Assembly: GCA_043798375.1 (NCBI GenBank)
Contig: JAZDOS010000055.1
Coordinates: 1 to 36,786, forward strand
From: JAPLMI01 sp043798375
GTDB lineage: Bacteria; Omnitrophota; Gorgyraeia; 2-01-FULL-45-10
DNA length: 36,786 nucleotides
Reading direction: 5' to 3'
The position numbers were made by a program, and so were the translations under genes. Below are positions 1-10,300 of the stretch, piece by piece (position 1 is the stretch's first letter; each line of letters opens with the position of its first letter). Under the pieces are notes generated by a model. It had not been told where the DNA came from. It saw only the letters and a program-made list of their open reading frames with translations, and searched no databases.

Positions 1-196
1 CTATCGTGACGGTCTTGGTCTCGTCTCGGACGGTGCCGCCTTTAGCGATATCGGCATAGCTCTTCACCTGAGCCTTGCCCTTCTTTGCCAATGCCACGAG
101 TATAGCTGCGGTAAGGGTAGTCTTTCCGTGGTCGATGTGGCCGATGGTGCCGATGTTCACGTGCGGTTTACTTCTTACAAAGGTTTCCTTTGCCAT
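1..196 (-). CDS. tuf: Elongation factor Tu, copy 1 (5' part only, cut by window edge)
   Basis: This is the first 65 codons of EF-Tu, the GTPase that delivers aminoacyl-tRNA to the ribosome; the rest lies beyond base 1. The visible protein begins MAKETFVRSKPHVNIGTIGH and contains the P-loop GHIDHGKT. Its ATG overlaps the fusA stop codon by one base (TAATG), so translation of the two is probably coupled, as in the classical str operon (rpsL-rpsG-fusA-tuf). The first 77 nt are identical to the second tuf copy (15476-15552), whereas the next 119 nt differ at many sites. The switch I segment reads RDETKTVTI instead of the usual RGITI form, the same as in copy 2. The identity of the gene is certain; only its 3' end is unseen. 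Confidence 0.97.
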   Translation of the reverse strand, partial: MAKETFVRSKPHVNIGTIGHIDHGKTTLTAAILVALAKKGKAQVKSYADIAKGGTVRDETKTVTI

Positions 197-2331
197 TATC
201 TCTTCTCCTTTTTAGAGGCTACTCTTCCGCTCAATTCGATGATCTTTTCCGATATATTTTTTGGCACTTCCTGATAAAAGGAAGGCTCCATTGTGTAGGA
301 TGCCCGCCCTTGAGTAAGGCTCCTGACGCTCGTCGCGTATCCGAACATTTCGCTAAGCGGCGCGAGTCCGCGGATCACTTTTGTATTCCCTCTGTCCGTT
401 ATAGCCTCGATCTTGACCCTTCGCGAACTTAAATCGCCTATCACATCACCCATATAATTATCGGGCGTTATCACTTCGAGATTCATTATGGGCTCAAGAA
501 GAATCGAGCCGCCGTTTTTGAGGCCTTCGTTCAGTGCGATAGACGCCGCCATATGGAATGCGATATCGGAAGAATCGACCTCGTGGAACGATCCGTCGAC
601 CAGTTTGGCGTCAATATCTGTAACAGGATAACCGGCCAGATATCCGTTTTGCGCGGCCTCGATGACGCCCTCCTTAACAGAGGGTATGTATTCTCTGGGG
701 ATCGCGCCGCCGATTATCTTCGATTCGAACAATACTCCGGAACCCTTTGGCGCAGGCGCGACATCCATTACCACGTGGCCGTATTGCCCCCGGCCGCCGG
801 ATTGCTGGATAAACTTTCCAACAGCTCTCGTCTTGCGTGTGATCGTCTCTTTATAGGCAACCTGAGGCTTATCGACATTAGCGCCGACGTTAAATTCTCT
901 GAACATTCTGTCTACTATGACCTCGAGATGAAGCTCGCCCATGCCGCTTATGATCGTCTGGCCCGTCTCCTTATTATACGAAACCCTGAATGTCGGATCC
1001 TCTTCCGCGAGCTTATTCATGGCGATGCCAAGCCTCTCCTGGTCGGCCTTGGTCTTCGGCTCTATGGCCATCGATATGACCGGTTCCGGAAAATGTATCG
1101 TCTCCAGCACGACCGGATGCTCTTCGTCGCATATGGTGTCGCCCGTCGTGGTATTTTTGAGGCCGACCAGCGCGACTATGTCGCCCGCGAGGGCCTTGTC
1201 CACGATCTCCTGTTTATTTGCGTGCATCTTTAAAATCTTTCCTATGCGCTCTTTCGTATCTTTGGCGGCATTATATACATACTCGCCCGGATTCAAGCGT
1301 CCGGAATAAACCCTGGCATAAGCCAGTTTTCCGACAAAGGGATCCGACTTTATCTTAAAGACGAGCGCCGAGAAATTCTCATCTTCGGAAACCTTTCGCA
1401 AGACCTCTGTCTCCTTTTCGGGATCGATGCCCTTAACGGGCGGGATATCCAGGGGCGACGGAAGATATTCGTTGATCGCGTCGAGAAGCGGCTGCACCCC
1501 TTTATTTTTCGCCGACGCCCCGCAAAAAACAGGGATCATCCTGCCCGATATAGTAGCCTTCCTCACAACAGCGCGTATTTCATTCGGATATACGCCTTTT
1601 TCATGCACGTATCTGTCCATAACGTGTTCGTCAATTTCGCCAAGTTTTTCTATTAAATCATGGCGGTACTTAGACGCTTCTTTCTTAAGGTCGGCCGGAA
1701 TTTCCGCGATATCAAATCCGGACGTCCCCTCTTCGCCTTTATATATGATTGCCTTCATCGTTATAAGGTCTATCACGCCTAGAAAATTATCCTCTGAACC
1801 TACAGGTAACTGTAAAGCTATGGGATTTGCGCCAAGCCTGGAGTGTATCTCTTCCATAACCTTATGAAAATTAGCGCCGGTCCTATCCATCTTGTTTATA
1901 AACGCGATCCTCGGCACTTTGTACTTATCTGCCTGCCTCCATACTGTTTCCGACTGCGGCTGCACCCCGCCCACGGCGCACAGGACTATAACGGCGCCGT
2001 CGAGGACCTTGAGCGACCGCTCTACCTCGACCGTAAAATCCACGTGTCCCGGGGTATCGATAATATTGATAACTTTATCGTTCCAGAAACACGTTGTGGC
2101 GGCGCTTGTGATCGTAATGCCGCGCTCCTGTTCCTGGACCATCCAGTCCATGACGGCTGTGCCCTCGTCGACCGTGCCGATCTTATAGACCTTGCCGGTA
2201 AAATATAACATCCGCTCGGTCGTGGTCGTCTTCCCCGCGTCGATGTGGGCTATTATGCCGATATTGCGTATATTTTCCAACCTGGAATTTTTATTTTCTG
2301 TCATATTATCTAATGTAGCCGTTTTTTCCAT
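196..2331 (-). CDS. fusA: Elongation factor G
   Basis: A 711-residue EF-G, the translocation GTPase of the ribosome, of normal family length. The GTPase motifs are all present: AHIDAGKT at about residues 28-35, DTPGHVDF from about 92, and NKMD at 146-149. The C-terminal half carries the usual domain IV/V sequence (SGGRGQYGHV, GSFHEVDSSD, EPIMNLEV). It lies 3 bp after rpsG and its TAA overlaps the tuf ATG by one base, so it belongs to the str operon block. The start is slightly uncertain: ATG 2331 gives MEKTATLDNM before the conserved RLENIRNIGIIAHID, and the internal ATG at 2304 is a possible alternative; neither has a strong ribosome binding site. Confidence 0.98.
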   Translation of the reverse strand: MEKTATLDNMTENKNSRLENIRNIGIIAHIDAGKTTTTERMLYFTGKVYKIGTVDEGTAVMDWMVQEQERGITITSAATTCFWNDKVINIIDTPGHVDFTVEVERSLKVLDGAVIVLCAVGGVQPQSETVWRQADKYKVPRIAFINKMDRTGANFHKVMEEIHSRLGANPIALQLPVGSEDNFLGVIDLITMKAIIYKGEEGTSGFDIAEIPADLKKEASKYRHDLIEKLGEIDEHVMDRYVHEKGVYPNEIRAVVRKATISGRMIPVFCGASAKNKGVQPLLDAINEYLPSPLDIPPVKGIDPEKETEVLRKVSEDENFSALVFKIKSDPFVGKLAYARVYSGRLNPGEYVYNAAKDTKERIGKILKMHANKQEIVDKALAGDIVALVGLKNTTTGDTICDEEHPVVLETIHFPEPVISMAIEPKTKADQERLGIAMNKLAEEDPTFRVSYNKETGQTIISGMGELHLEVIVDRMFREFNVGANVDKPQVAYKETITRKTRAVGKFIQQSGGRGQYGHVVMDVAPAPKGSGVLFESKIIGGAIPREYIPSVKEGVIEAAQNGYLAGYPVTDIDAKLVDGSFHEVDSSDIAFHMAASIALNEGLKNGGSILLEPIMNLEVITPDNYMGDVIGDLSSRRVKIEAITDRGNTKVIRGLAPLSEMFGYATSVRSLTQGRASYTMEPSFYQEVPKNISEKIIELSGRVASKKEKR

Positions 2332-2334
2332 ATC

Positions 2335-2802
2335 CTACCATCTGTAATGAGCGAACGCCTTGTTCGCCTCCGCCATCTTGTGCGTATCTTCCCTCTTCTT
2401 TACCGCGGCTCCTTCGCCCTTGAACGCGTCGAAGAGTTCATCGGCAAGCTTAATTTCCATGGGCTTACCCTTCTTCGTCCTTGCGAAATTCCTTAGCCAC
2501 CTCATCGCGATAGATATACCGCGCTCGCTCTTAACCTCTATCGGAACCTGGTATGTCGCGCCGCCTATACGCCTCGGCTTGATCTCCAGAAGCGGCCTCA
2601 CGTTATCGAGCGCCTTCTGAAATGACTCCAGGGGGGGCTTTCCGGTTTTCTGGGAAAGAATGTCGAAACTTTTATAAACGATCCTTTCGGCTGTCGACTT
2701 CTTCCCTTCTTTCATTACGACATTTATGAACCTCGAGACTACAGGGCTCTTGTATTTCGGGTCCGATATAACCGTTCTTTTCTCCGCCCTTCTTCTTCTC
2801 AT
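2335..2802 (-). CDS. rpsG: 30S ribosomal protein S7
   Basis: A 155-residue protein starting MRRRRAEKRTVISDPKYKSP, matching S7 in length and sequence (VVSRFINVVMKEGKKSTAERIVYK near the N-terminus, GGATYQVPIEV in the middle, AHYRW at the end). S7 nucleates assembly of the 3' major domain of 16S rRNA and contacts tRNA at the E site. In many bacteria it also represses its own operon. It follows rpsL after a 54-bp spacer holding a perfect palindrome and precedes fusA by 3 bp. Confidence 0.98.
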   Translation of the reverse strand: MRRRRAEKRTVISDPKYKSPVVSRFINVVMKEGKKSTAERIVYKSFDILSQKTGKPPLESFQKALDNVRPLLEIKPRRIGGATYQVPIEVKSERGISIAMRWLRNFARTKKGKPMEIKLADELFDAFKGEGAAVKKREDTHKMAEANKAFAHYRW

Positions 2803-2819
2803 GTATTTAACCCTTTGCT

Positions 2820-2846
2820 AACCTCGCAGGTTCAACCTGCGAGGTT
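2820..2846. repeat. Perfect 13-bp inverted repeat between rpsL and rpsG
   Basis: AACCTCGCAGGTT, one C, then its exact reverse complement AACCTGCGAGGTT. The one-base centre makes it a near-continuous palindrome rather than a normal hairpin loop. No T-run follows on the minus strand, so it is not an intrinsic terminator. A similar AACCTG/CAGGTT stem is present at 18704-18728. It may be a small dispersed palindrome or an mRNA processing or stability element for the S12/S7 transcript. Confidence 0.75.
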
Positions 2847-2856
2847 ATATATACGG

Positions 2857-3255
2857 TTACGCCGCCTTTGCCGCGGCCGCTTTCTCTTTAGGTTTTTTCG
2901 CGCCGTATTTTGACCTTGATTTCTTCCTGTCAACAACGCCGGCCGTATCTAAAACGCCTCGGACGATATGGTATCTCACGCCGGGGAGGTCCTTGACCCT
3001 TCCGCCCCGAACCAGCACTATGGAGTGCTCCTGCAGATTATGGCCGACACCGGGGATATAAGACGTAACTTCTATCGAATTTGTAAGCCTCACCCTGGCT
3101 ACTTTTCGCAGCGCCGAGTTAGGCTTCTTCGGCGTCTGCGTCTTTACCTGAAGGCATACGCCCCGCCTCTGCGGACAGTTCCTTAAGGCCGGAGACTTGC
3201 TCCTGTTCTTAAACTTCTCTCTTCCGAGTCTTATCAATTGGTTTATCGTAGGCAT
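2857..3255 (-). CDS. rpsL: 30S ribosomal protein S12
   Basis: A 132-residue S12, part of the decoding centre of the small subunit. The protein begins MPTINQLIRLGREKFKNRSK and contains CPQRRGVC, TPKKPNSALRKVARVRL and GGRVKDLPGVRYHIVRG. The lysines that matter for streptomycin sensitivity (K43/K44 in TPKKPNS and the K of RVKDLPG) are wild type. The C-terminus is an Ala/Lys-rich tail (KEKAAAAKAA). It lies 23 bp after rpoC with no evident promoter in between, so it is likely read through from the rpoBC transcript. The fusion of the str block directly behind rpoBC is an ancestral arrangement seen in many phyla. Confidence 0.98.
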   Translation of the reverse strand: MPTINQLIRLGREKFKNRSKSPALRNCPQRRGVCLQVKTQTPKKPNSALRKVARVRLTNSIEVTSYIPGVGHNLQEHSIVLVRGGRVKDLPGVRYHIVRGVLDTAGVVDRKKSRSKYGAKKPKEKAAAAKAA

Positions 3256-3278
3256 TTAATAACCATACCTCACTATTC

Positions 3279-6200
3279 TTATTTAGCATTAGCTTTTGAT
3301 TTAACTTCCGGGCCCTCTTCTTTTGCCGCGGGTTTCTCTTCCTTCGTATCTTCAAAAACGTTCTTCTGTATCGTGATATTCCTGTGGTCGCCGAAACCGG
3401 TGCCGGCAGGAATGAGATGGCCCATTATTATATTCTCTTTGAGGCCCCTTAAACAATCGGTCTTTCCGCTCGCGGCGGCTTCCGTAAGGACGCGCGTAGT
3501 CTCCTGGAAGCTTGCGGCGGAGATGAAGCTCTCCGTATTTAAAGAGGCCTTGGTAATTCCTAAAAGGATCGGCGTCGCGCTGGCGGGCTTGCCCTTCTTC
3601 CTGGTAACCCTTCTGTTCTCCTCGATAAAAACGGGTTTATCAACCTGCTGGCCCATAAGAAAACTCGTGTCGCCCGCTTCTTCGATCCTTACCTTCCTTA
3701 GCATCTGCCTTACTATTACTTCGATGTGCTTATCATTAATATTCACGCCCTGGAGCCTGTAGACTTCCTGGACTTCGTTCACAAGATATTCCTGGAGCTT
3801 CTTGTCTCCGGAGACCCTCAATATGTCCTGAAGTACAATCGGCCCGTCTATCAGCTGCTGGCCCGCAAAAACGTTATCGCCCTTGTACGCGTTAAGGTGT
3901 TTTCCGTGAGGAATGACATATTCCTTCTTCATCCCGGTCGCGGATTTTACTACGACCCTTTTTTGCCCCTTCTTCGATTCTCCGAATTCGACTATACCGT
4001 CGATTTCGCTTATGATCGCGGGGTCTTTGGGGCGTCGGGCCTCAAAGAGTTCGGCGACTCTCGGCAAACCGCCGGTTATATCCTTTGTCTTTGTAAAGAC
4101 TCTCGGCGTCTTCGCCAGCACATCGCCGGCAGTGACCGGTTTCCCATCGGCAACTACTATGTGAGCGCCGGCAGGGATCGGATATATGGCCAGCACTTCG
4201 TCGTCTTTATTCAAAACCAATATCTGAGGATGATAATCGCCTTTGTGCTCGACGATGACCCTATTCTTCAACTTGGTCGCCGGGTCAAGTTCCTCCTTCA
4301 TCGTCACGCCTTCCTTGATGTCCTCGAACTTCACATTACCGGAGACGTCGGTCAATATGGGAACGGTGTAGGGATCCCATTTCACGAATATGGTGCCGTC
4401 ATCCACAGTTTTGCCTTCTTCCGACCTGATTATGGCGCCCTGCGGTATGGTATGGCGTTCGAGCTCGCGGCCTTGAGCATCATTTATACTCAGCTGTCCG
4501 TTCCTGTTCAGGACTATGAACTCTCCTTCTTTCTTCGTCGCCACCACTTTCAAATTGTGGTATTTTACGGCGCCTTTATTCTTCGACTCTATGTAGGATT
4601 GCTCCACTATTCTTGACGCCGTGCCGCCGATATGGAACGTTCTCATCGTAAGCTGCGTTCCGGGCTCACCTATGGATTGCGCGGCTATTATACCTACCGC
4701 CTCGCCGAGCTCGACCATCCTGTTCGTAGCCAGATTTCTGCCGTAGCATTTGCCGCAAGCGCCGTGCTTGGCCTCGCATGTGAGGACGCTTCTGATGCGG
4801 ATCTTTTCTATCCCGGCTTCTTCGATCTGCTTCGCCTTCTCTTCGGTAATCTCGCTGCCTGCTTCAACCAAAACCGTATCTGTTATGATATCGACGATAT
4901 TGTCGAGCGCGACGCGGCCGATGATCCTCTCCGAAAGCTTCACGACGACTTCGTCGCCTTCTATTATGGCGCTGATCAATATGCCGTTCAGCGTGCCGCA
5001 ATCTTCCGTGCTTATAATAACGTCCTGCGCGACGTCGACAAGCCTTCTTGTAAGGTATCCTGAATCGGCTGTCTTCAGCGCGGTGTCCGCCAATCCTTTT
5101 CTGGCGCCATGCGTTGAGATAAAATACTCCAGGACCGTAAGGCCCTCCCTGAAGTTCGCCGTGATCGGCGTCTCGATAATTTCACCGGAGGGTTTCGCCA
5201 TCAGTCCCCGCATTCCGGCAAGCTGCCTTATCTGAAGCTTCGAGCCTCTCGCGCCCGAATCGGCCATCATGAATATAGGATTAAACGGATCGAGCTCCTG
5301 GAATATAAGATCAGAAACATCGTCGGTGGCATGTGTCCATAGGTCGATGATTTTATTGTAACGCTCCCTATCCGTTATGAGGCCTTTTTTGTACTGGTCG
5401 TCGACGTGCGCGACATCCTGCGCCGTTCTCTTCAGATACTCGTTCTTCTCTTTCGGTATCTTCAGGTCATCGATCGATATCGAAAGGCCTGCTTTTGTCG
5501 CCTCCTCAAAACCCGCCCTCTTCAGATCATCAAGGATCTTTACCACGCTGGCGTGGCCTTTCGTCTTATAGCAATTATATATCACTTTACCGAGCCTCGA
5601 TTTCGACATCGTTTCATTGACGAATTCTATGCCCTCAGGAAGGAGTTTATTGAACCTCGCTCTTCCGACGGTAGTTTCGATGATATTACCGTTTATACTT
5701 ATCTTAACCTTGGCGTGAAGGTCTGCCTCGTTATCCTCATACGCTATTTCCGCCTCTTCGATCGAGCTAAAGATTTTCCCTTCGCCCCTGGCGCCCGGCT
5801 TTTCCTTCGTCATATAATAACATCCCAGCACTATATCCTGCGTGGGGCTCGTGATCGGACGTCCGTCAGCGGGAGAAAATATATTGTTCGTCGATAGTAT
5901 AAGAAGCTTGCATTCGGTCTGCGCCTCAATGGATAGCGGCACATGCACCGCCATCTGGTCACCGTCAAAGTCCGCGTTGAACGCCGAGCATACCAGAGGA
6001 TGGATCCTGATGGCGTTGCCTTCTATCAGTATCGGCTGGAATGCCTGTATGCCCAACCTGTGAAGTGTCGGCGCCCTGTTCAGCATTACGGGATGTTCTT
6101 TTATAACCTCATCGAGTATATCCCAGACTTCAAGTTTTGCCTTCTCGACCATCTTCTTGGCGCTTTTAATGGTATGGACAAATCCTTTTTCTTTGAGCTT

Positions 6201-7322
6201 CTTTATTATGAAAGGCTCGAATAGTTCAAGCGCCATCTTTTTCGGCAGGCCGCACTCATTGAGCTTAAGCTCCGGCCCTACGACGATAACGCTCCTTCCC
6301 GAATAATCGACGCGCTTGCCGAGAAGGTTCTGTCTGAAACGGCCCTGCTTGCCTTTCAGCATATCGGAAAGGGATTTTAGCGGCCTGTTGCCGGGGCCCA
6401 GGACCGCCTTTCCGTGCCTTCCGTTATCGAAGAGGGCGTCAACTGCCTCCTGAAGCATCCTCTTCTCATTCCTGATTATTATCTCCGGCGCTTTCAGCTC
6501 TATCAATTTCTTGAGGCGGTTATTCCTGTTTATCACCCGGCGATACAGGTCGTTCAGATCGCTTGTCGCGAATCTTCCGCCGTCGAGCGGTACCAGCGGC
6601 CTCAGGTCCGGCGGTATGACCGGCAGGATATCCAGCGTCATCCATTCCGGCTTATTTCCGGAAGCCTTGAATAGTTCGACAAGCCGCAGGATCTTCGTCG
6701 ACTTCTTCTGGGTATTATCGGATTTCGTCTGGCTTATTTCGCGTTTCAGTTTTGCCGTAAATTTATCAAGATCGATCTCTTTCAAAAGTTCCCTGATCGC
6801 TTCGGCGCCCATCTTGGCAACAAATTTCTGTCCGAACTTATCCCTGAACTCTTTATATCTCTCCTCGGACAGAAGGTCCATCTTTTTAAGGGATGTCTCG
6901 CCGGGATCGATGACTATATATTCCTCGTAATACACCACCTTCTCCAGTTCTCTCGAAGTTATGCCCAGCAGCATGCCTATTCTTGACGGCATTACCTTGA
7001 AGAACCATACGTGCGAAACGGGACAGGCCAGCTCTATATGCCCCATCCTCTCGCGCCGGACGCTCGATCGCGTGACCTCTACGCCGCACCGGTCGCAGGT
7101 TATGCCTTTATGCTTGATTCTTTTGTATTTCCCGCAGTTGCATTCATAATCTTTCGTCGGGCCGAATATGCGCTCGCAGAAGAGTCCGTCCTTTTCGGGT
7201 TTCAACGTCCTGTAGTTTATCGTCTCGGGTTTTTTTACTTCGCCCTTCGACCAGGATTTAATCACCTGCGGGGACGCGACCTTTATCGTTATGGCATTGA
7301 ATAAGCTAAGATCTTCTGTCAT
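3279..7322 (-). CDS. rpoC: DNA-directed RNA polymerase subunit beta'
   Basis: A 1347-residue beta' subunit. The N-terminal zinc-binding cysteines are at about C61, C63, C76 and C79 (CNCG...CDRCG). The catalytic Mg-binding motif NADFDGDQM is at about 449-457. The second zinc site is visible as CEAKHGACGKC, and the bridge/trigger-loop region as GLADTALKTADSGYLTRRLVDVAQD. Length and motif order are normal, with no large lineage insertion obvious. The ATG is one base after the rpoB stop, indicating coupled translation, and rpsL follows after 23 bp. Confidence 0.99.
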   Translation of the reverse strand: MTEDLSLFNAITIKVASPQVIKSWSKGEVKKPETINYRTLKPEKDGLFCERIFGPTKDYECNCGKYKRIKHKGITCDRCGVEVTRSSVRRERMGHIELACPVSHVWFFKVMPSRIGMLLGITSRELEKVVYYEEYIVIDPGETSLKKMDLLSEERYKEFRDKFGQKFVAKMGAEAIRELLKEIDLDKFTAKLKREISQTKSDNTQKKSTKILRLVELFKASGNKPEWMTLDILPVIPPDLRPLVPLDGGRFATSDLNDLYRRVINRNNRLKKLIELKAPEIIIRNEKRMLQEAVDALFDNGRHGKAVLGPGNRPLKSLSDMLKGKQGRFRQNLLGKRVDYSGRSVIVVGPELKLNECGLPKKMALELFEPFIIKKLKEKGFVHTIKSAKKMVEKAKLEVWDILDEVIKEHPVMLNRAPTLHRLGIQAFQPILIEGNAIRIHPLVCSAFNADFDGDQMAVHVPLSIEAQTECKLLILSTNNIFSPADGRPITSPTQDIVLGCYYMTKEKPGARGEGKIFSSIEEAEIAYEDNEADLHAKVKISINGNIIETTVGRARFNKLLPEGIEFVNETMSKSRLGKVIYNCYKTKGHASVVKILDDLKRAGFEEATKAGLSISIDDLKIPKEKNEYLKRTAQDVAHVDDQYKKGLITDRERYNKIIDLWTHATDDVSDLIFQELDPFNPIFMMADSGARGSKLQIRQLAGMRGLMAKPSGEIIETPITANFREGLTVLEYFISTHGARKGLADTALKTADSGYLTRRLVDVAQDVIISTEDCGTLNGILISAIIEGDEVVVKLSERIIGRVALDNIVDIITDTVLVEAGSEITEEKAKQIEEAGIEKIRIRSVLTCEAKHGACGKCYGRNLATNRMVELGEAVGIIAAQSIGEPGTQLTMRTFHIGGTASRIVEQSYIESKNKGAVKYHNLKVVATKKEGEFIVLNRNGQLSINDAQGRELERHTIPQGAIIRSEEGKTVDDGTIFVKWDPYTVPILTDVSGNVKFEDIKEGVTMKEELDPATKLKNRVIVEHKGDYHPQILVLNKDDEVLAIYPIPAGAHIVVADGKPVTAGDVLAKTPRVFTKTKDITGGLPRVAELFEARRPKDPAIISEIDGIVEFGESKKGQKRVVVKSATGMKKEYVIPHGKHLNAYKGDNVFAGQQLIDGPIVLQDILRVSGDKKLQEYLVNEVQEVYRLQGVNINDKHIEVIVRQMLRKVRIEEAGDTSFLMGQQVDKPVFIEENRRVTRKKGKPASATPILLGITKASLNTESFISAASFQETTRVLTEAAASGKTDCLRGLKENIIMGHLIPAGTGFGDHRNITIQKNVFEDTKEEKPAAKEEGPEVKSKANAK

Positions 7323-7323
7323 T

Positions 7324-10300
7324 CTATTTATCCTTATCCTCGACCACGGCCTTCTTCTCCATCTTTATTTCGAGCCCCAGGCTTTGGAGTTCTTTAACCA
7401 AAACGTTGAACGACTCCGGCGTGCCGGACTGCAGTTTATTATCGCCCTTGACTATCGCTTCGTATATCTTCGTTCTCCCGATGACATCATCAGACTTGAC
7501 CGTCAATAACTCCTGCAGGGTATACGCGGCGCCGTATGCTTCCAGCGCCCAGACTTCCATCTCGCCGAACCTCTGGCCGCCAAACTGGGCCTTGCCGCCG
7601 AGCGGCTGCTGGGTGACGAGCGAATACGGGCCGATCGAACGCGCGTGAATCTTGTCGTCGACCAGGTGCGCCAGCTTCATCATATATATGTAGCCGACCG
7701 TGACCTTCTGGTCGAAGGGCCTGCCGGTGTAACCGTCGTAAACAACAACCTTACCCTCCGCCGGAATCCCCGCCTTCTTCATCTCTTCCTTTATTTCCGC
7801 TTCGGTCGCGCCGTCAAAAACAGGGCTCGATACCGAGAATCCCAATATTTTTGCTGCCCACCCGAGGTGTGTTTCAAGGATCTGCCCGACGTTCATACGG
7901 CTCGGGACACCGAGCGGATTTAAAACTATTTCTACCGGTGTGCCGTCGGCCAGGAACGGCATATCCTCTTCCGGCAGGATCTTGGCGACGACTCCTTTGT
8001 TGCCGTGCCTTCCGGCCATCTTATCACCGACCGATATCTTTTTTTTGCTCGCGACGTAGACCTTAACCTTTTTCAGGACTCCCGGCGGAAGCTCATCGCC
8101 TCTCTTAACCCTTTCGGTCTCACGTTCGAGCTCAAAGGTCAGCTCCTCTATCTGGCTGTCCAATAACCTGGTAACACGGGCTATCTCCTGCTCAAGCGCG
8201 GGATTGTTTACCTTGATATTCTCAAGGTCGCCCTTTTCGGCAATCCTCTTCAGGTCTTTTACTCTGACCGTTCTTCCCTGCGACATCAGGGCCCTTCCGG
8301 ATTCCTGGTCAAGAATACCGGCTGTAAGCTTCTGCCCCGCCAGCAGATTGTGCAGTTTCCTGTACTTCTCTTCCTTGATCTTCTCTATCTGCGCCTCGAA
8401 CGTTTCTTCAAGCGCCTTTATCTCTTTTAATTCAAGGGCGCGTTCCTCTTTTGTCTTTGAGCGCGCGTCGCGCCTTGAGAATATGCGGACATCGACGACT
8501 ATTCCTTCGACTCCCGGAGGCGCGATAAGAGAAGAATCCCTTACGTCGCCTGCCTTCTCGCCGAATATCGCCCTCAACAACTTTTCTTCCGGCGACAGCT
8601 CCGTCTCCGACTTGGGCGTCACCTTTCCCACTAAAATGTCCCCCGGCTCAACCTCAGCGCCCAGCCTTATGATTCCGTCCTCGTCGAGGCTGCGCAAAGA
8701 TTCCTCGCTTATATTGGGGATGTCCCGTGTAATCTCTTCGTTTCCGAGCCTTGTGTCACGGGCCTCGAGCTCAAACTCTTCTATGTGGACCGATGTATAC
8801 CTGTCTTCCGCGACGAGTTTCTCATTTAGCAGTATAGCGTCCTCAAAATTATACCCTCTCCATGGCATGAAGGCTACAAGCACATTCTTCCCGAGCGCCA
8901 GCTCACCGTCTTTAGTGGCTGCGCCGTCGGCTATTACCTCACCATCCCTTACCTTATCGCCGACTTTCACTATAGGCCTATGGTTAAGGCATGTATTAGC
9001 GTTCGACCTTTCAAATTTGGTAAGTTTGTATTGCTTACCGCTTATAACGATCTCGCCTGAATCGACGCTTGAAACAGTTCCTTCGTTCTTCGCGACGAGC
9101 ACCGCTCCGGAATCCTTCGCGGCCCTGTATTCTATGCCTGTGCCGATCAGCGGAGCCTCCGTATATAATAACGGCACCGCCTGGCGCTGCATATTCGATC
9201 CCATGAGGGCGCGGTTCGCATCGTCGTGCTCCAGGAACGGTATAAGGCACGCCGCGACGCTGACGAGCTGTCTCGGGGAAACATCCATATACTGAACATT
9301 TTTCGGTTCGGCCTGGATAAAATCGTCCTTGAACCGGCAGAAGACCTTATCCTCGACATACCTTCCGCGGGAATCGATCTTCGCGTTCGCCTGCGCTATA
9401 ACATATAAGTCCTCGACATCGGCCGAGAGATACTCGATCTTATCTGTGACCCGGCCGTCCTCCACCTTGCGGTAGGGTGTCTCTATGAATCCGAATCTGT
9501 TTATCTTGGCATATGTGCTGAGCGACGCTATCAATCCGATATTCGGGCCTTCAGGGGTCTCTATCGGGCACATACGGCCGTAATGCGAATAATGGACGTC
9601 ACGGACCTCAAAACCTGCCCTGTCTCTATTCAGGCCTCCGGGACCGAGAGCCGACATGCGCCTCTTGTGTGTCAGTTCGGCAAGGGGATTTGTCTGGTCC
9701 ATAAATTGCGACAGCTGGCTCCTTCCGAAGAAATCTCTTACAACCCCAGATATGAGCTTGGCATTTATCAGGTTATGCGGCATCACGTTTGAAAGGTCGT
9801 AGATATTCATACGCTCCCTGCACGATCTTTCGACTCTTGCAAGCCCTATCCTTATCTGGTTCAAGAGAAGCTCTCCGACGCAGCGGACGCGGCGGTTACC
9901 CAGATGGTCTATGTCATCGGTCGAGCCAACCCCTGCTTTTACCGCAATCAGTTTCTGGATAACCCTGACGAGCGTCTGGGGCGTAATAAGGCGTTCTTCA
10001 AGGGATACGTTCATGTCAAGTTTTCTATTCAGCATGTACCGCCCGACCTGTCCCAGGTCGTATCTCTTCGTGTCGAAGAAGAGCCTTTCAACCAGGCTTG
10101 CGGCGGATTCCGGGGTCGGTGGGTCGCCCGGCCTCAGCTTCCTATATATATCGAGCGCCGCTTCTTCCTTATTCTTCGTATGGTCCTTCTTCAGCGTATT
10201 TATGATTTCGATTACGTTATTAGCTACCGTCTCCACCTTGCGGACCGATGAGCTCCAGATGGCCTGAGCCATATCTTTGGTAATCGGTTCGTATTTCTGC

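Noticed and set aside
8204..9295. A 363-codon plus-strand open frame opposite rpoB
   Set aside because: It is antisense to the most conserved part of rpoB, Ser/Phe-rich, and has no recognisable domain; it is a codon-bias shadow.
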